Assembly (NCBI RefSeq): GCF_029872155.1
Contig: NZ_JARXLA010000003.1
Coordinates: 248,001 to 312,000 of the forward strand
Direction of reading: 5' to 3'
DNA from: Hyphomicrobium sp. D-2
Lineage (GTDB): Bacteria; Pseudomonadota; Alphaproteobacteria; Rhizobiales; Hyphomicrobiaceae
DNA: 64,000 nucleotides
Shown: piece by piece, positions 46,285 to 54,884 of the stretch
Layout: every line of letters begins with the position of its first letter
How positions within the stretch are numbered: position 1 is the first letter of the stretch
Made by a program: the position numbers and the translations under genes
Notes under the pieces: generated by a model
Databases searched by the model: none
Seen by the model: only the letters and a program-made list of their open reading frames with translations
What the model was told of the DNA's origin: nothing

Positions 46285-47362
46285 CGACGGTGCTGCGGCG
46301 CTATCTATCGAGTGTCGGCAGGATGCACCGATCCCGCTGGATGTATCGATTTCCACGCGAGCAGGAGAATTGCTGGCGCTGATCGGACCATCGGGCAGCG
46401 GCAAGACCACCGTGCTGCGCTCGGTTGCTGGATTGTACAAACCGCGGCACGGCCGCATCCGCGTTGGCGGCGAAAGCTGGCTCGATACCGACAATAAAAT
46501 CGATATGAGCCCGCAGCAGCGTCGTGTCGGATTGGTGTTCCAGGATTACGCACTGTTTCCGCATCTGTCGGCGGTGGACAATGTGGCGCTCGCTATGCTC
46601 GACACCGATAAGGTGACGCGCCAACGGCGTGCGGAGGAACTGCTCGCCCGTGTGCATCTCAACGGGCTTGCTCACCGCAGGCCGTCGCAACTGTCTGGTG
46701 GCGAGCGCCAGCGCGTCGCACTTGCCCGGGCTTTGGCGCGCGACCCCAAGGTGCTGCTGCTCGATGAGCCATTTTCGGCCGTCGACCGTATGACGCGGGA
46801 GCCGTTGAAACAGGAACTCGCCAGTCTGCACCGCGCGCTCGATATTCCCATCGTTCTGGTTACGCATGACATTGAGGAAGCGCAAGCGCTGGCAGATCGC
46901 ATTTGCGTTCTGAACAAAGGCAACGTGATGCAGATTGGCGCGCCGGATGATCTGCGCTTGCGTCCGCGCACGGTTGGCGTCGCCCGGTTAATGGGCCAGG
47001 ACAACATAGCCACAGCCGAAGTGTTGGATGCAACACACATCCGCTGCGGTAGCCATGTTTTGAAGGTCAGATTGGTTGACGGTCACACGGCTGGCGAGAA
47101 AGTCACGGTGTTGTTTCCCGTCGACTGCATTTCCGTCATTGATGCAGACGCAGAACATGCATCGCTTGCAAACAGCCTGCGCGGGCACATCGTCGAAATT
47201 TTTGCATCCGGCGATTTCAAGACATTGCTGATGGATTTTGACGGCGTTGCTTTGCGATTGAAGGTAACGGCGCGGGAAGCGGCGCAGCGCCATCTGGCTG
47301 TCGATGCCAAGATTACCGTCACGCTAGATCCTGAAGGCATTCATCTGATGCGCGTCGAATAA
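46271..47362 (+). CDS. modC: Molybdate ABC transporter ATP-binding protein
   Basis: 363 residues from ATG 46271, inside the end of modB; earlier in-frame starts are antisense-like sequence over modB. The ATPase has Walker A GPSGSGKTT, Q-loop VFQDYALFPHLS, signature LSGGERQRVALARAL, Walker B LLLDEPFSAVD and switch VTHDIEEA. The C-terminal 120 residues form a TOBE/molybdate-binding region (GHIVEIFASGDFKTLLMDFD, VDAKITVTLDPEGIHLM), which in this family can sense molybdate and shut down uptake. No ModE-type regulator gene is present nearby. Confidence 0.95.
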   Translation: MVSSDDGAAALSIECRQDAPIPLDVSISTRAGELLALIGPSGSGKTTVLRSVAGLYKPRHGRIRVGGESWLDTDNKIDMSPQQRRVGLVFQDYALFPHLSAVDNVALAMLDTDKVTRQRRAEELLARVHLNGLAHRRPSQLSGGERQRVALARALARDPKVLLLDEPFSAVDRMTREPLKQELASLHRALDIPIVLVTHDIEEAQALADRICVLNKGNVMQIGAPDDLRLRPRTVGVARLMGQDNIATAEVLDATHIRCGSHVLKVRLVDGHTAGEKVTVLFPVDCISVIDADAEHASLANSLRGHIVEIFASGDFKTLLMDFDGVALRLKVTAREAAQRHLAVDAKITVTLDPEGIHLMRVE

Positions 47363-47387
47363 TCCCTGTTCAACTGCAGCGGAGTGC

Positions 47388-48461
47388 TCAGTGCGGTTTA
47401 TATCGCGCGATGAAATCCGCGATGGCCGCGCCAACTTCGGACGCAATGGGCAAGCCGGGATCGCCATAGCTTGCCATGTTAGCTGCTTTATCATCAGCCG
47501 GCACGCGCTTCAGTACGTGATTGACGTTGTCGAGCAGCACCAGCTGCGCTGCGGCGTTCGCCCCCTTCAATCGTTCGGCATCTTGGACGTCGGTTTGCAG
47601 ATCGGCGCGGCCCTGCACGATCAGGACCGGCTTCCGATAGTTAGCGATCAGCGCGGCGGGATCGCGCGTCAGCGCATCAATCAAAAATCCCTGCACAGCA
47701 GGGTGGAACAGCGACAGCAGGGCGGGATCGAGCTTGGCAGCGTCAACGCGTCGGCCAGCTTCTAGCTGCGAGATCGCATCCAATGCCTGCGGCAGAAGTG
47801 GCGCGTTGGCCGGATTGGCCTTGAGCTGAGCGCGTAGCACATCGCCCAACTTCCTGCCTGGTGCTGAAACCAGCATCAGCCCGCAAATATCGCTATCAGA
47901 TACTTTTGCAGTGGCGTCATACGAGGCGAGTGCGACCAAGCCGCCTTCGCTGTGCCCCAGCACCCAGACGCACGGCGCGCCCGTGTGCGCGATGATGCTT
48001 TGCACCCATGTACGCACGTCATCGGCATAGTCGCCTATGGTGACGGCGTTGGGATCGCTGATCGCCTGCGCACTGCCGAACATGCCACGCTTGTCGATAC
48101 GCACCGATGCGATACCGCGCGCAGCCAGATCTTCCGCCAGCAAACGATACGGCGCTGCCTTGACGCCAAGTGGATTGTTGCCATCCCGATCCGTTGGCCC
48201 GGAGCCGGGTACGATGAGCACAACGGGTGCTAACGCGCGTGCGTCCGCCGCGAGCGACGCAGCCGGTGGCGGAATTACAAGCGTGCCCTGAAGTGGTCCA
48301 TTCGGGCCAGGCGCTTCCATGCTTTCGCTTTTAAATTGCGGGGCGCTCGACGCCGGTGCTTGCGCCGATGCATTTTGCGTCATCGTCATCAACACCATCG
48401 CTCCTATCGCGATCACAATCGTGCGCAGAGCAGTCGGGCGGAACCAGCGGCGGATATGCAT
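47388..48461 (-). CDS. Secreted alpha/beta hydrolase
   Basis: 357 residues from ATG 48461; the frame is open far upstream, but that part lies over the HTH gene. A signal peptide (TIVIAIGAMVLMTMTQNASA) is followed by the hydrolase fold: VVLIVPGSGPTDRDGNN, YRLLAEDLAARGIASVRIDK, the nucleophile elbow VLGHSEGGLVALA, the acid in VQGRADLQTDVQD and the histidine in LLDNVNHVLKRVP. All three triad members are thus visible. The pattern is the YfhR/BAAT-like esterase group, substrate unknown. It starts nine bases after the stop of the HTH gene, so the two are one transcription unit. It is convergent with modC, 25 bases apart. Confidence 0.9.
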   Translation of the reverse strand: MHIRRWFRPTALRTIVIAIGAMVLMTMTQNASAQAPASSAPQFKSESMEAPGPNGPLQGTLVIPPPAASLAADARALAPVVLIVPGSGPTDRDGNNPLGVKAAPYRLLAEDLAARGIASVRIDKRGMFGSAQAISDPNAVTIGDYADDVRTWVQSIIAHTGAPCVWVLGHSEGGLVALASYDATAKVSDSDICGLMLVSAPGRKLGDVLRAQLKANPANAPLLPQALDAISQLEAGRRVDAAKLDPALLSLFHPAVQGFLIDALTRDPAALIANYRKPVLIVQGRADLQTDVQDAERLKGANAAAQLVLLDNVNHVLKRVPADDKAANMASYGDPGLPIASEVGAAIADFIARYKPH

Positions 48462-48469
48462 GCCCGCGC

Positions 48470-49246
48470 TCACGTCATCAGCCGCGCGTAGCCCTCGGAA
48501 ATGGTCTCGTCCAGCATCTTGCGATATTCTTCGTAGAACGGACTTTCGGGTGTGATGTTGCCAAGGTCGCTGTCGAAGTTTTCGCGCTTGGCATAGACGA
48601 TCGGCGTCGCCACCGGCACCAGCAGCGCACCCTGCTTGTGAATGGTGGTGATGATGCCGCGCATTTCGCCGAAGCGGTCCACCTGCGAAACGACGATCAT
48701 GCGCATCGCGCCCTTGGTGAGCGACACCAGGTGGATGAACATCGACGACGACGGGATATAAAGCCGGCCGCGATGGGAGTAGGGCGCGTCGGGGCGGTCG
48801 GTTTCCTGGAACAGCAGGCTGGGCCAATCCGGATCCCAAACGATGTCGGTGCGATATGCGATGATGAGATCCGGGCGCGAAAAGGCGCTGCGCAACGTCA
48901 GGTAGCTGCCGATGTAGTGGTCCACCGCGGCGCGCGTATAGGCGCCCATGTACAGCGGCGCGACCACGCCGCCGCCTTCGCCCAGCAACTCGGGTGGCGT
49001 ATTGGGAGAATTGCCGCCACCGTTCCAAGCGTGCTTGAGTTGGTCGAAATCCAACCCCAGCACCATGCACACATCGAACAGCGTCTGATCGCGCACCGAG
49101 CGGCCGCCCAGCAGGTTCTGGATCGTCTTTTCATGGCAGTCGGATGCGTCGGCAAGTTCAGCCTGCGTCAGCTTTTTTTCGATCATGGCGGTTTTGATCT
49201 GATTGATCGCCCCGTCACGCGCCGACCTTGAAACTGAAGCCTTCAT
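48470..49246 (-). CDS. XRE-type helix-turn-helix protein with uncharacterised C-terminal domain
   Basis: 258 residues from ATG 49246 (AGGGG upstream); GTG 49255 is also possible. Residues about 15-68 form a Cro/CI-like helix-turn-helix: INQIKTAMIEKKLTQAELAD then DCHEKTIQNLLGGRSV. The remaining 170 residues are a mixed alpha/beta domain with YMGAYTRAAVDHYIGSYLTL, DLIIAYRTDIVWDPDWPSL, GRLYIPSSSMFIHLVSLTKG and MRMIVVSQVDRFGEMRGIIT. I do not recognise this domain; it looks like a sensor or small-ligand domain. It is followed closely by a secreted hydrolase gene, so it may regulate its own two-gene operon. Confidence 0.85.
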   Translation of the reverse strand: MKASVSRSARDGAINQIKTAMIEKKLTQAELADASDCHEKTIQNLLGGRSVRDQTLFDVCMVLGLDFDQLKHAWNGGGNSPNTPPELLGEGGGVVAPLYMGAYTRAAVDHYIGSYLTLRSAFSRPDLIIAYRTDIVWDPDWPSLLFQETDRPDAPYSHRGRLYIPSSSMFIHLVSLTKGAMRMIVVSQVDRFGEMRGIITTIHKQGALLVPVATPIVYAKRENFDSDLGNITPESPFYEEYRKMLDETISEGYARLMT

Positions 49247-49463
49247 GGCTGCCACTGCCCCTGACTAGACGCCATCGCGAACGCAACTTTCCGGAATTTA
49301 CCGGTAATTGTCCCTGGTGGGCAAACGGAACCATGCGTCAAAAGCGTTTCCTGATTGTTGGGGGTTGGTCGCCTCGTCTTTCCAGCGGGGTGGGGGCACA
49401 GTCACTGCGATTTTGATAGCGCTTCGCAGGGGTGAAGCGCCGGGTGGATAGGGAGTTCGCGCC

Positions 49464-49652
49464 ATGAAGGCCCCGAATGAATTTTTCAGCGATCACAATG
49501 CCATTGCCAGCCCGTTCGCATCGATATTCGTTGCGCTGGGCGGTGCGGTTGTGGTGGCGGGCGCCATGCTCGTCGTCGGTTTTAGCGACGATCTCAGGCT
49601 TGCAAGCTACGTTCCCGACTTTGCAGTGCTGCAGAGCATGATCATCGGTTGA
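49464..49652 (+). CDS. 62-residue single-span membrane protein
   Basis: ATG 49464 has AGGGAG eight bases upstream. One hydrophobic helix spans about 18-38 (ASIFVALGGAVVVAGAMLVV), flanked by a polar N-terminus and a short C-terminal tail (DDLRLASYVPDFAVLQSMII). The frame ends 60 bases before a strong bidirectional terminator, which supports a transcript here. No family is recognised. Confidence 0.55.
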   Translation: MKAPNEFFSDHNAIASPFASIFVALGGAVVVAGAMLVVGFSDDLRLASYVPDFAVLQSMIIG

Positions 49653-49713
49653 TCCAACTGCGGGACCTGCACTGCGGAGCAACGCGTCGACGCTGCTCCG
49701 GACTCTCCCATAG

Positions 49714-49750
49714 AAAAAGGCGGCTACCCGGCGATGGGCGCCGCGCTTTT
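49714..49750. terminator. Bidirectional terminator between convergent genes
   Basis: AAAAA at 49714-49718 precedes a stem GCGGC-CCC / GGG-GCCGC (49720-49744) with a six-base loop and a small TA/C internal bulge. It is followed by GCTTTT. U-tract-like runs on both sides suit the convergent 62-residue gene and rlpA. Confidence 0.75.
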
Positions 49751-49779
49751 CTGTGAAAGCCGATGGGCTTTAAAAACGC

Positions 49780-50307
49780 TTAGCCGCCGTGCCGTTCGAG
49801 GCGCTCGATCACCACTGGCACAAGGCCGTCGCGGCGCATGCCGAGCACGTTGGCGGCTCCGGTCGAGACGTCGATGATGCGGCCGGGCGTATTCGGGCCA
49901 CGGTCATTGATGGTGACGATGACCGACTTGCCGTTGCGCTTGTTGGTGACACGCACCTTGGTGCCGAACGGGTATGTCATATGCGCGGCGGTCATCTTGT
50001 TGGGGTCGAAGCGCTGGCCGGACGCCGTGCGCGGGCGGCGCTTGCCATAGCCGTAGTATGAGGCGATGCCCTGCCGGCGTGCGATGACGCGCGGAGCAGG
50101 TTCGGCGTCGGCTGCACCTGCGTTTGCGGCGGCAGACGCTGCGCCCTTGGAGTCAGCTTCAGACTTCGCTTTGGCGCCGATGTTGGGCGGTGAAAGAGGG
50201 GCCGATTTTTTGCTGGCCTCAGCGCTGTTGTCGGCGGCGATTGCAGCCGCAGTACCCAACAGGGCGAAACCGGCGGCGCTCAGCGCGGCAATCATGATGG
50301 TCCGCAT
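49780..50307 (-). CDS. rlpA: RlpA-like septal ring / lytic transglycosylase protein
   Basis: 175 residues. A signal peptide (MIAALSAAGFALLGTAAAIA) is followed by an Ala/Lys-rich linker carrying the motif LSPPNIGAK (about 40). The double-psi beta-barrel covers about 78-170: [40 protein letters not shown] and [20 protein letters not shown], with the conserved Ala-His and Asn-Asp-Arg-Gly-Pro. There is no lipobox and no SPOR domain, so it is the short rhizobial form. RlpA proteins act on peptidoglycan at division sites. It is a paralogue of the next gene at 50484. Confidence 0.9.
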   Translation of the reverse strand: MRTIMIAALSAAGFALLGTAAAIAADNSAEASKKSAPLSPPNIGAKAKSEADSKGAASAAANAGAADAEPAPRVIARRQGIASYYGYGKRRPRTASGQRFDPNKMTAAHMTYPFGTKVRVTNKRNGKSVIVTINDRGPNTPGRIIDVSTGAANVLGMRRDGLVPVVIERLERHGG

Positions 50308-50381
50308 GCGATTACTCCTCTGTGCGGGTCGTTTGCAGCGACGACGTTCTGAGATTCATTCGCGTCGGCGGCGCAAGCAAT

Positions 50382-50418
50382 AAAGGCCGCTTCACGTTGA
50401 TGCCAATGCGAAGCGGCC
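50382..50418 (-). terminator. Terminator after the longer rlpA gene
   Basis: GGCCGCTTC (50385-50393) pairs perfectly with GAAGCGGCC (50410-50418) across a 16-base loop. On the minus strand it is followed by TTTATTG. It lies 65 bases past the stop at 50484. Confidence 0.7.
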
Positions 50419-50483
50419 ATTGGTGATCGGGTTATGTGTGTCGCCATTCAAACAAATGCGGCGACACACAGCCGGTCAGCGGA

Positions 50484-51215
50484 TCAGCGCGTGAGGCGCT
50501 CGACCACAACCGGAGCAACGCCCGAAGCGCGCATGCCGATGACACCGGCAGCAGCGTTAGACAGGTCGATGATGCGGCCCTTGATGAACGGACCGCGGTC
50601 ATTGATCGTCACGACGACGGACTTGCCGTTGCGCTTGTTGGTGACGCGCACCTTGGTGCCGAATGGCAGCGAGCGGTGTGCGGCCGTCATGGCGTTGGGG
50701 TTGAAGCGCACGCCCGATGCAGTCATCTGCGGCTGCCAATAATAGGAAGCCATACCTGCCTGGCTGCCGACTACGCGGTGCGTAGACTTGGTCGTGTCAA
50801 CCTTTGCGGTGTTTGCCTTTGTGGTGTCGGGCTTCGCGTCAGCCTTCGGCTTGACGCCGATGTTCGGCGGCGACAACGGATGCTGCTTTGTCTTGGCCTG
50901 CTGCTGCGGCTTCTTCACGGTTGCAGACTTGGCCTTGGCGGTCTCGTTCGAAGCGGCGACCTTGCGCTCGGGCTTGGCGACATTCGCGGCCTGCTGCTTT
51001 GCGCTGTTGCTCTTGGAGTGCTGGCGCGACGCGTGCTTCTTATGCTTGGCGGTGCGCTTATGGGCCTTCTGGCCAGAGAATTTGGAGACGGTGGCTTCGC
51101 CGCAAGCAAAGGCCGGGCTCATGCAGGACCACGGCACGTTAGCGGCGGCTGCAGGCGTCAGTGCGGTCAGGCCAAAGCCAACAACCGTCAGCGCGGAAAG
51201 AACAAACGTCCGCAT
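50484..51215 (-). CDS. rlpA: RlpA-like protein with long Lys/Ala-rich linker
   Basis: 243 residues from ATG 51215 (GAGGGAG six bases upstream). A signal peptide ([21 protein letters not shown]) leads to a short cysteine pair ([13 protein letters not shown]). About 85 residues very rich in Lys, Ala, Gln and Ser follow ([20 protein letters not shown]), which should be disordered and strongly basic. Then come the motif [11 protein letters not shown] and the double-psi barrel ([56 protein letters not shown]). The barrel is very similar to that of the shorter paralogue. The basic linker may bind anionic wall polymer or membrane. It has its own terminator, so it is a separate unit from the neighbour. 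Confidence 0.9.
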   Translation of the reverse strand: MRTFVLSALTVVGFGLTALTPAAAANVPWSCMSPAFACGEATVSKFSGQKAHKRTAKHKKHASRQHSKSNSAKQQAANVAKPERKVAASNETAKAKSATVKKPQQQAKTKQHPLSPPNIGVKPKADAKPDTTKANTAKVDTTKSTHRVVGSQAGMASYYWQPQMTASGVRFNPNAMTAAHRSLPFGTKVRVTNKRNGKSVVVTINDRGPFIKGRIIDLSNAAAGVIGMRASGVAPVVVERLTR

Positions 51216-51711
51216 TCGATACTCCCTCAAAGGGCGGCAGTACTCGAGACGATGCGCAACAATGCGAAACCGCATGTCCAGCACTCGCGAGATACGCGAA
51301 ATGCCTGGGCGCATGATGTCGACGCGCGCTTCACCAGCGCTGCCGCCGCGTCCGGAGCCGAACACCAGAACCTGTTCGCGCCGCCATAGACGTTATTGGG
51401 GATTGCCCCCGTTCTGGCGCGCGGAATGGGCCACCTCTAATTGTGGCGGTCAATGCATCAATTTACGATGCGTTTACGTAACAATTGAAGAAGTGACGCA
51501 AGAGTAATGGGTTAGGGATCGCGTTCATCTGTTGGTCCGCGACCGCACGCCGCACTGAGGTGCGGCTGCAGCGCGTAAACCCAACATCGGCGCACGGTAT
51601 CAGTGTTATGCTCCGCACCGTATTTGTCACGCGATGGAGCAAGTGCTTCGGACGCGATGCGTATGCGCAGCGTTGCCGGGCAGCGGTAACGGAAAAGGCT
51701 TGAGGCGCCCG

Positions 51712-53046
51712 ATGAAGATATCCAGTGGCGGCTCAGACGGCATGCAACCGCTGATAAGTGACGGCCCAGCACCCAATCATATCGCGATGCGAGATCTTGC
51801 CATGACGTTCGGCAAGGTCGGCGTGCTGTCGTTCGGCGGGCCGGCGGCGCAGATCGCGCTGATGCATCAGGTGCTGGTGGAGCAGCGGCGCTGGCTGGAT
51901 GAGCGACGCTTTCTGGGTGCGCTGAGTTTCTGCATGTTGCTGCCGGGGCCTGAGGCCATGCAGCTTGCAACCTATGCCGGCTGGCGTCTGCGCGGTGTGG
52001 CGGGCGGATTGATCGCCGGGCTTTTGTTTGTGCTTCCCGGCGCGGCTCTCGTGCTGGCTTTAGCCGTTCTCTACGGATTTTACAGCACCGCCCCGGCCAT
52101 CGCGACGCTGTTCGCCGGGTTGAAAGCTGCGGTGCTGGCCATCGTGCTGCAAGCGCTGATCCGCATCGCACAGCGCGCGATGGAAGGGACGATGGATTGG
52201 CTCGCCGCCATTGCGGGCTTCGTCGCCATCTACTTTTTCGATCTGCCGTTTCCACTCGTCATCGTGTTGGCCGGCCTTGCGGGCTTTCTGTTTCGTCCGG
52301 TGTCATCGCACAATCCTGTCAGCGAACGGCCCGCGCCGGTTGCGTTGAGTTCCACCCTGAAAACGCTTGCTGTCTGGTTGGCGGTGTGGATCGCGCCACT
52401 GCTGGTTGTCGTTGCGATCTTTGGCGGCAGCCACGTGCTGGCACAGCTTGCGCTGTTCTTCTCGCGGCTTGCTGTGGTGACATTCGGTGGCGCCTACGCC
52501 GTGCTTGCCTACATGGCACAGGAAGCGGTGAGCGGTTACGGCTGGCTGAGCGCGGGTGAAATGCTCGATGGCCTGGCGCTGGCAGAAACAACCAACGGCC
52601 CGCTGATCCTCGTCACGGAGTTTGTCGGCTACATCGCTGCGTTCAAGCAGGGCGGTGTGTGGCTGGGCGTCCTGGGTGCCACGGTGGCGCTGTGGGCGAC
52701 ATTTGCGCCGTGCTTTCTGTGGATCTTTGTCGGCGCGCCATACATCGACATTCTCACGCATTCGCCACGCCTGTCGGCCGCGCTGCGGACAATTACGGCG
52801 GCCGTTGTTGGTGTCATCGCAAACCTGTCGGTCTGGTTCGCCATGCATGTTCTGTTCAAGACGATCGACGAGCGGCATGTGGGGCCGCTGCGCCTTTATG
52901 TTCCGGACATCGCAACTGTCGACTGGCTTGCGCTCGCGCTGACAGTGCTCGGCCTTGCTAGTGTCTTCGTGCTGCGGCTTGGCATCGTTGCCACGCTATC
53001 GCTGTGCGCTGCGGCTTCATTTGTCTGGTTGCAACTGATCGCGTGA
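51712..53046 (+). CDS. chrA: Chromate efflux transporter
   Basis: 444 residues from ATG 51712; ATG 51634 in the same frame would add 26 residues of low-quality sequence. It is a long-chain ChrA with two homologous halves. The first CHR half begins AMTFGKVGVLSFGGPAAQIA and continues FCMLLPGPEAMQLATYAGWR. The second begins FFSRLAVVTFGGAYAVLAYM and has LDGLALAETTNGPLILVTEF. Each half has about five or six spans. It exports chromate from the cytoplasm, driven by the proton gradient in characterised members. No ChrB regulator lies nearby. Convergent with corA. Confidence 0.94.
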   Translation: MKISSGGSDGMQPLISDGPAPNHIAMRDLAMTFGKVGVLSFGGPAAQIALMHQVLVEQRRWLDERRFLGALSFCMLLPGPEAMQLATYAGWRLRGVAGGLIAGLLFVLPGAALVLALAVLYGFYSTAPAIATLFAGLKAAVLAIVLQALIRIAQRAMEGTMDWLAAIAGFVAIYFFDLPFPLVIVLAGLAGFLFRPVSSHNPVSERPAPVALSSTLKTLAVWLAVWIAPLLVVVAIFGGSHVLAQLALFFSRLAVVTFGGAYAVLAYMAQEAVSGYGWLSAGEMLDGLALAETTNGPLILVTEFVGYIAAFKQGGVWLGVLGATVALWATFAPCFLWIFVGAPYIDILTHSPRLSAALRTITAAVVGVIANLSVWFAMHVLFKTIDERHVGPLRLYVPDIATVDWLALALTVLGLASVFVLRLGIVATLSLCAAASFVWLQLIA

Positions 53047-53089
53047 TGTTTCCGCGTTGCGCGAGCGCATCGCTGCGCCGTTTGCAACG

Positions 53090-54061
53090 CTAGATCCAGC
53101 CCTTGCGCCGGAAATAGATGATGGGGCCAAGCGCGGCCAGCACCATCAGGCCCAACGCCCAGGGGTAGCCATAGGTCCATTCCAGCTCCGGCATGTGCTT
53201 GAAGTTCATGCCATAGACCGATGCGACCAACGTCGGCGGCAGCAGGATCACGGCCATCACCGAGAACAGCTTGATGATCTGGTTCTGCTCGTTCGAGATC
53301 ATGCCCAGCGTCGCATCGAGAATGAACGAAATGCGCTGGGACAGAAACTTGGTGTGATCGAGCAGCGAGTTGATGTCGCGCAACGCGGCTTTGATGCGCT
53401 GGCGGATGCGAGGATCATCGCCACGATCCTGTGCCGCCTGGGTGAAATAAAGCAGCAGGCGACTTAGCGATGAAGCGCTGTCCTCGGCGCGGGCAGTGAT
53501 ATCGCCGGCCTTGCCGATGCGCTTGAGCACAACATCCAGTCGGCGGTTGCGGGTCTGCATGCCACCGCGCAGATCGAACACGGATTGCGCAAGCCGCTCC
53601 ACTTCATCCTGAATGCGCTCGATCAGATCGGCCATGCGATGAATGATGGCGTCGATCAGACCGGTCATGATCGAAGAACCGTTGCCACATGGAGCGTCGC
53701 CCTTTTCCACGCGCTGGCGATAGATCGGAAACGCGCGCGGTTCAGCATAGCGCACGGTAACGAGACGGTCGCCCGACAGAATAAACGTCACCGGCGTTGT
53801 CTTCGGCATCGGTGATTCAACAGCGTAGACGATCGAAGCGGTCATGAAGTAAGCGCCGCGCTCAAAATAGAAGCGGTTTGACGGCTCAATCTCGCGCATC
53901 TCGGCGCGCGAAGGGATGTCGACGCCAAGTGCTTCTTCGGCGAAGCGATCTTCATCCGATGTCGGCTGCAGCAGATCGATCCAGACACTGTTGCCACTGA
54001 GCGGTGTGCCCGGCTCCAGCGTTGAAAGGTTTTTGCCGTCGGTGTCGTAGATCGTCATCAT
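53090..54061 (-). CDS. corA: CorA-type magnesium/cobalt transporter
   Basis: 323 residues. A cytoplasmic funnel domain (about 1-255) carries RVEKGDAPCGNGSSIMTGLI, ALRDINSLLDHTKFLSQRIS and FILDATLGMISNEQNQIIKL. Two C-terminal spans flank the selectivity motif YGMNF. The protein ends FRRKGWI, the usual basic tail. It takes up Mg2+ and related divalent cations as a pentamer. The N-terminus is short (MMTIYDTDGKNL), as normal. Confidence 0.95.
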   Translation of the reverse strand: MMTIYDTDGKNLSTLEPGTPLSGNSVWIDLLQPTSDEDRFAEEALGVDIPSRAEMREIEPSNRFYFERGAYFMTASIVYAVESPMPKTTPVTFILSGDRLVTVRYAEPRAFPIYRQRVEKGDAPCGNGSSIMTGLIDAIIHRMADLIERIQDEVERLAQSVFDLRGGMQTRNRRLDVVLKRIGKAGDITARAEDSASSLSRLLLYFTQAAQDRGDDPRIRQRIKAALRDINSLLDHTKFLSQRISFILDATLGMISNEQNQIIKLFSVMAVILLPPTLVASVYGMNFKHMPELEWTYGYPWALGLMVLAALGPIIYFRRKGWI

Positions 54062-54249
54062 GTCAATCAGCGCTCCAGCGCAAGCCGACGCGTTTCAAAA
54101 GGCATCGTTGATTTTTGCAAGCTTCGTACGCCGCCGCAGCAGAGGAAGCAACCGGTGGAGGCCGCGCGGCTGTCCGTGAGATGGTGTCAGGATTTCAGCG
54201 TCATCAGCCGATTGTGCGTGTTTGACGTTGGCTTGGAACGGATCGGTGT

Positions 54250-54504
54250 TCAGCCAACCAGCTTCGGGTCTTCGCGATCGTGGGCGTGGCCGATGGCATT
54301 CAGAAGGCGCCGATCGAGATGGCTCGCATCCAAGATCACCTTGTCGTCGTGCACGCTTCGAATGGCCGAGTTGGGGACACTGAACTCGCCACCGTTCTCG
54401 ACGTAAATCACGATGTGGCCATCAGCAATGGCGCGGACAGCTCCGATGCCTTCACGGCCTTCGGCAAGAAACGCCATGAAGCCGATTTCGATTGGCTCGT
54501 TCAT
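54250..54504 (-). CDS. Small PRC-barrel/DUF2171-like protein
   Basis: 84 residues from ATG 54504, with GAGGAGAAA directly upstream. The sequence alternates short beta strands (GIGAVRAIADGHIVIYVENG, FSVPNSAIRSVHDDKVIL) followed by a charged helix (ASHLDRRLLNAIGHAHD). This is the pattern of small PRC-barrel or DUF2171 proteins. The family call is by pattern only. It is probably soluble. Next to corA but with its own ribosome site and a gap of about 190 bases. Confidence 0.7.
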   Translation of the reverse strand: MNEPIEIGFMAFLAEGREGIGAVRAIADGHIVIYVENGGEFSVPNSAIRSVHDDKVILDASHLDRRLLNAIGHAHDREDPKLVG

Positions 54505-54773
54505 GCTTTCTCCTCGGGGCGTGCGTTCGCCCATACACAATCGTGCGGCCTCATTCCGGTGACGCGGTGGCGCCATTTCCGGTGCGAAATCCGGCTTCCG
54601 ATACCGTTATCCGATCATCGGCACAGGAATGATCATGCGCCGCAGCCCTTAAGCGTGCGTTGCCGAGTACGCAGATGCAAGCCGGGCGTTTGGGTCAGGA
54701 ATCGCGACGCTAATGCCAAAATGTGACAGATATTTAGGTGGTGACGGGAGCGGCGGCGGGGCGCGCCACACAG

Positions 54774-54807
54774 AAAATGGCCCGGGGCCATTAGGCACCC
54801 GGGCCAT
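54774..54807 (-). terminator. Terminator after methylmalonyl-CoA mutase
   Basis: ATGGCCCGGG (54777-54786) pairs perfectly with 54798-54807 across an 11-base loop. On the minus strand the stem is followed by TTTTCTG. A second hairpin, TCGGTCGC/GCGACCGA at 54840-54860, lies between it and the mutase stop. Confidence 0.75.
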
Positions 54808-54884
54808 GAAACAGATAGCGGTGAAACATAGCCCAAGGGCTCGGTCGCAAAGGCGACCGAAGCTAGCCTTGGCCCGGCGTGGGA

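Noticed and set aside
16203-50394. Shared 16-base string AATAAAGGCCGCTTCA at 16203-16218 and 50379-50394
   Set aside because: About one 16-base match is expected by chance in a window of this size on both strands, and only the second copy belongs to a hairpin.
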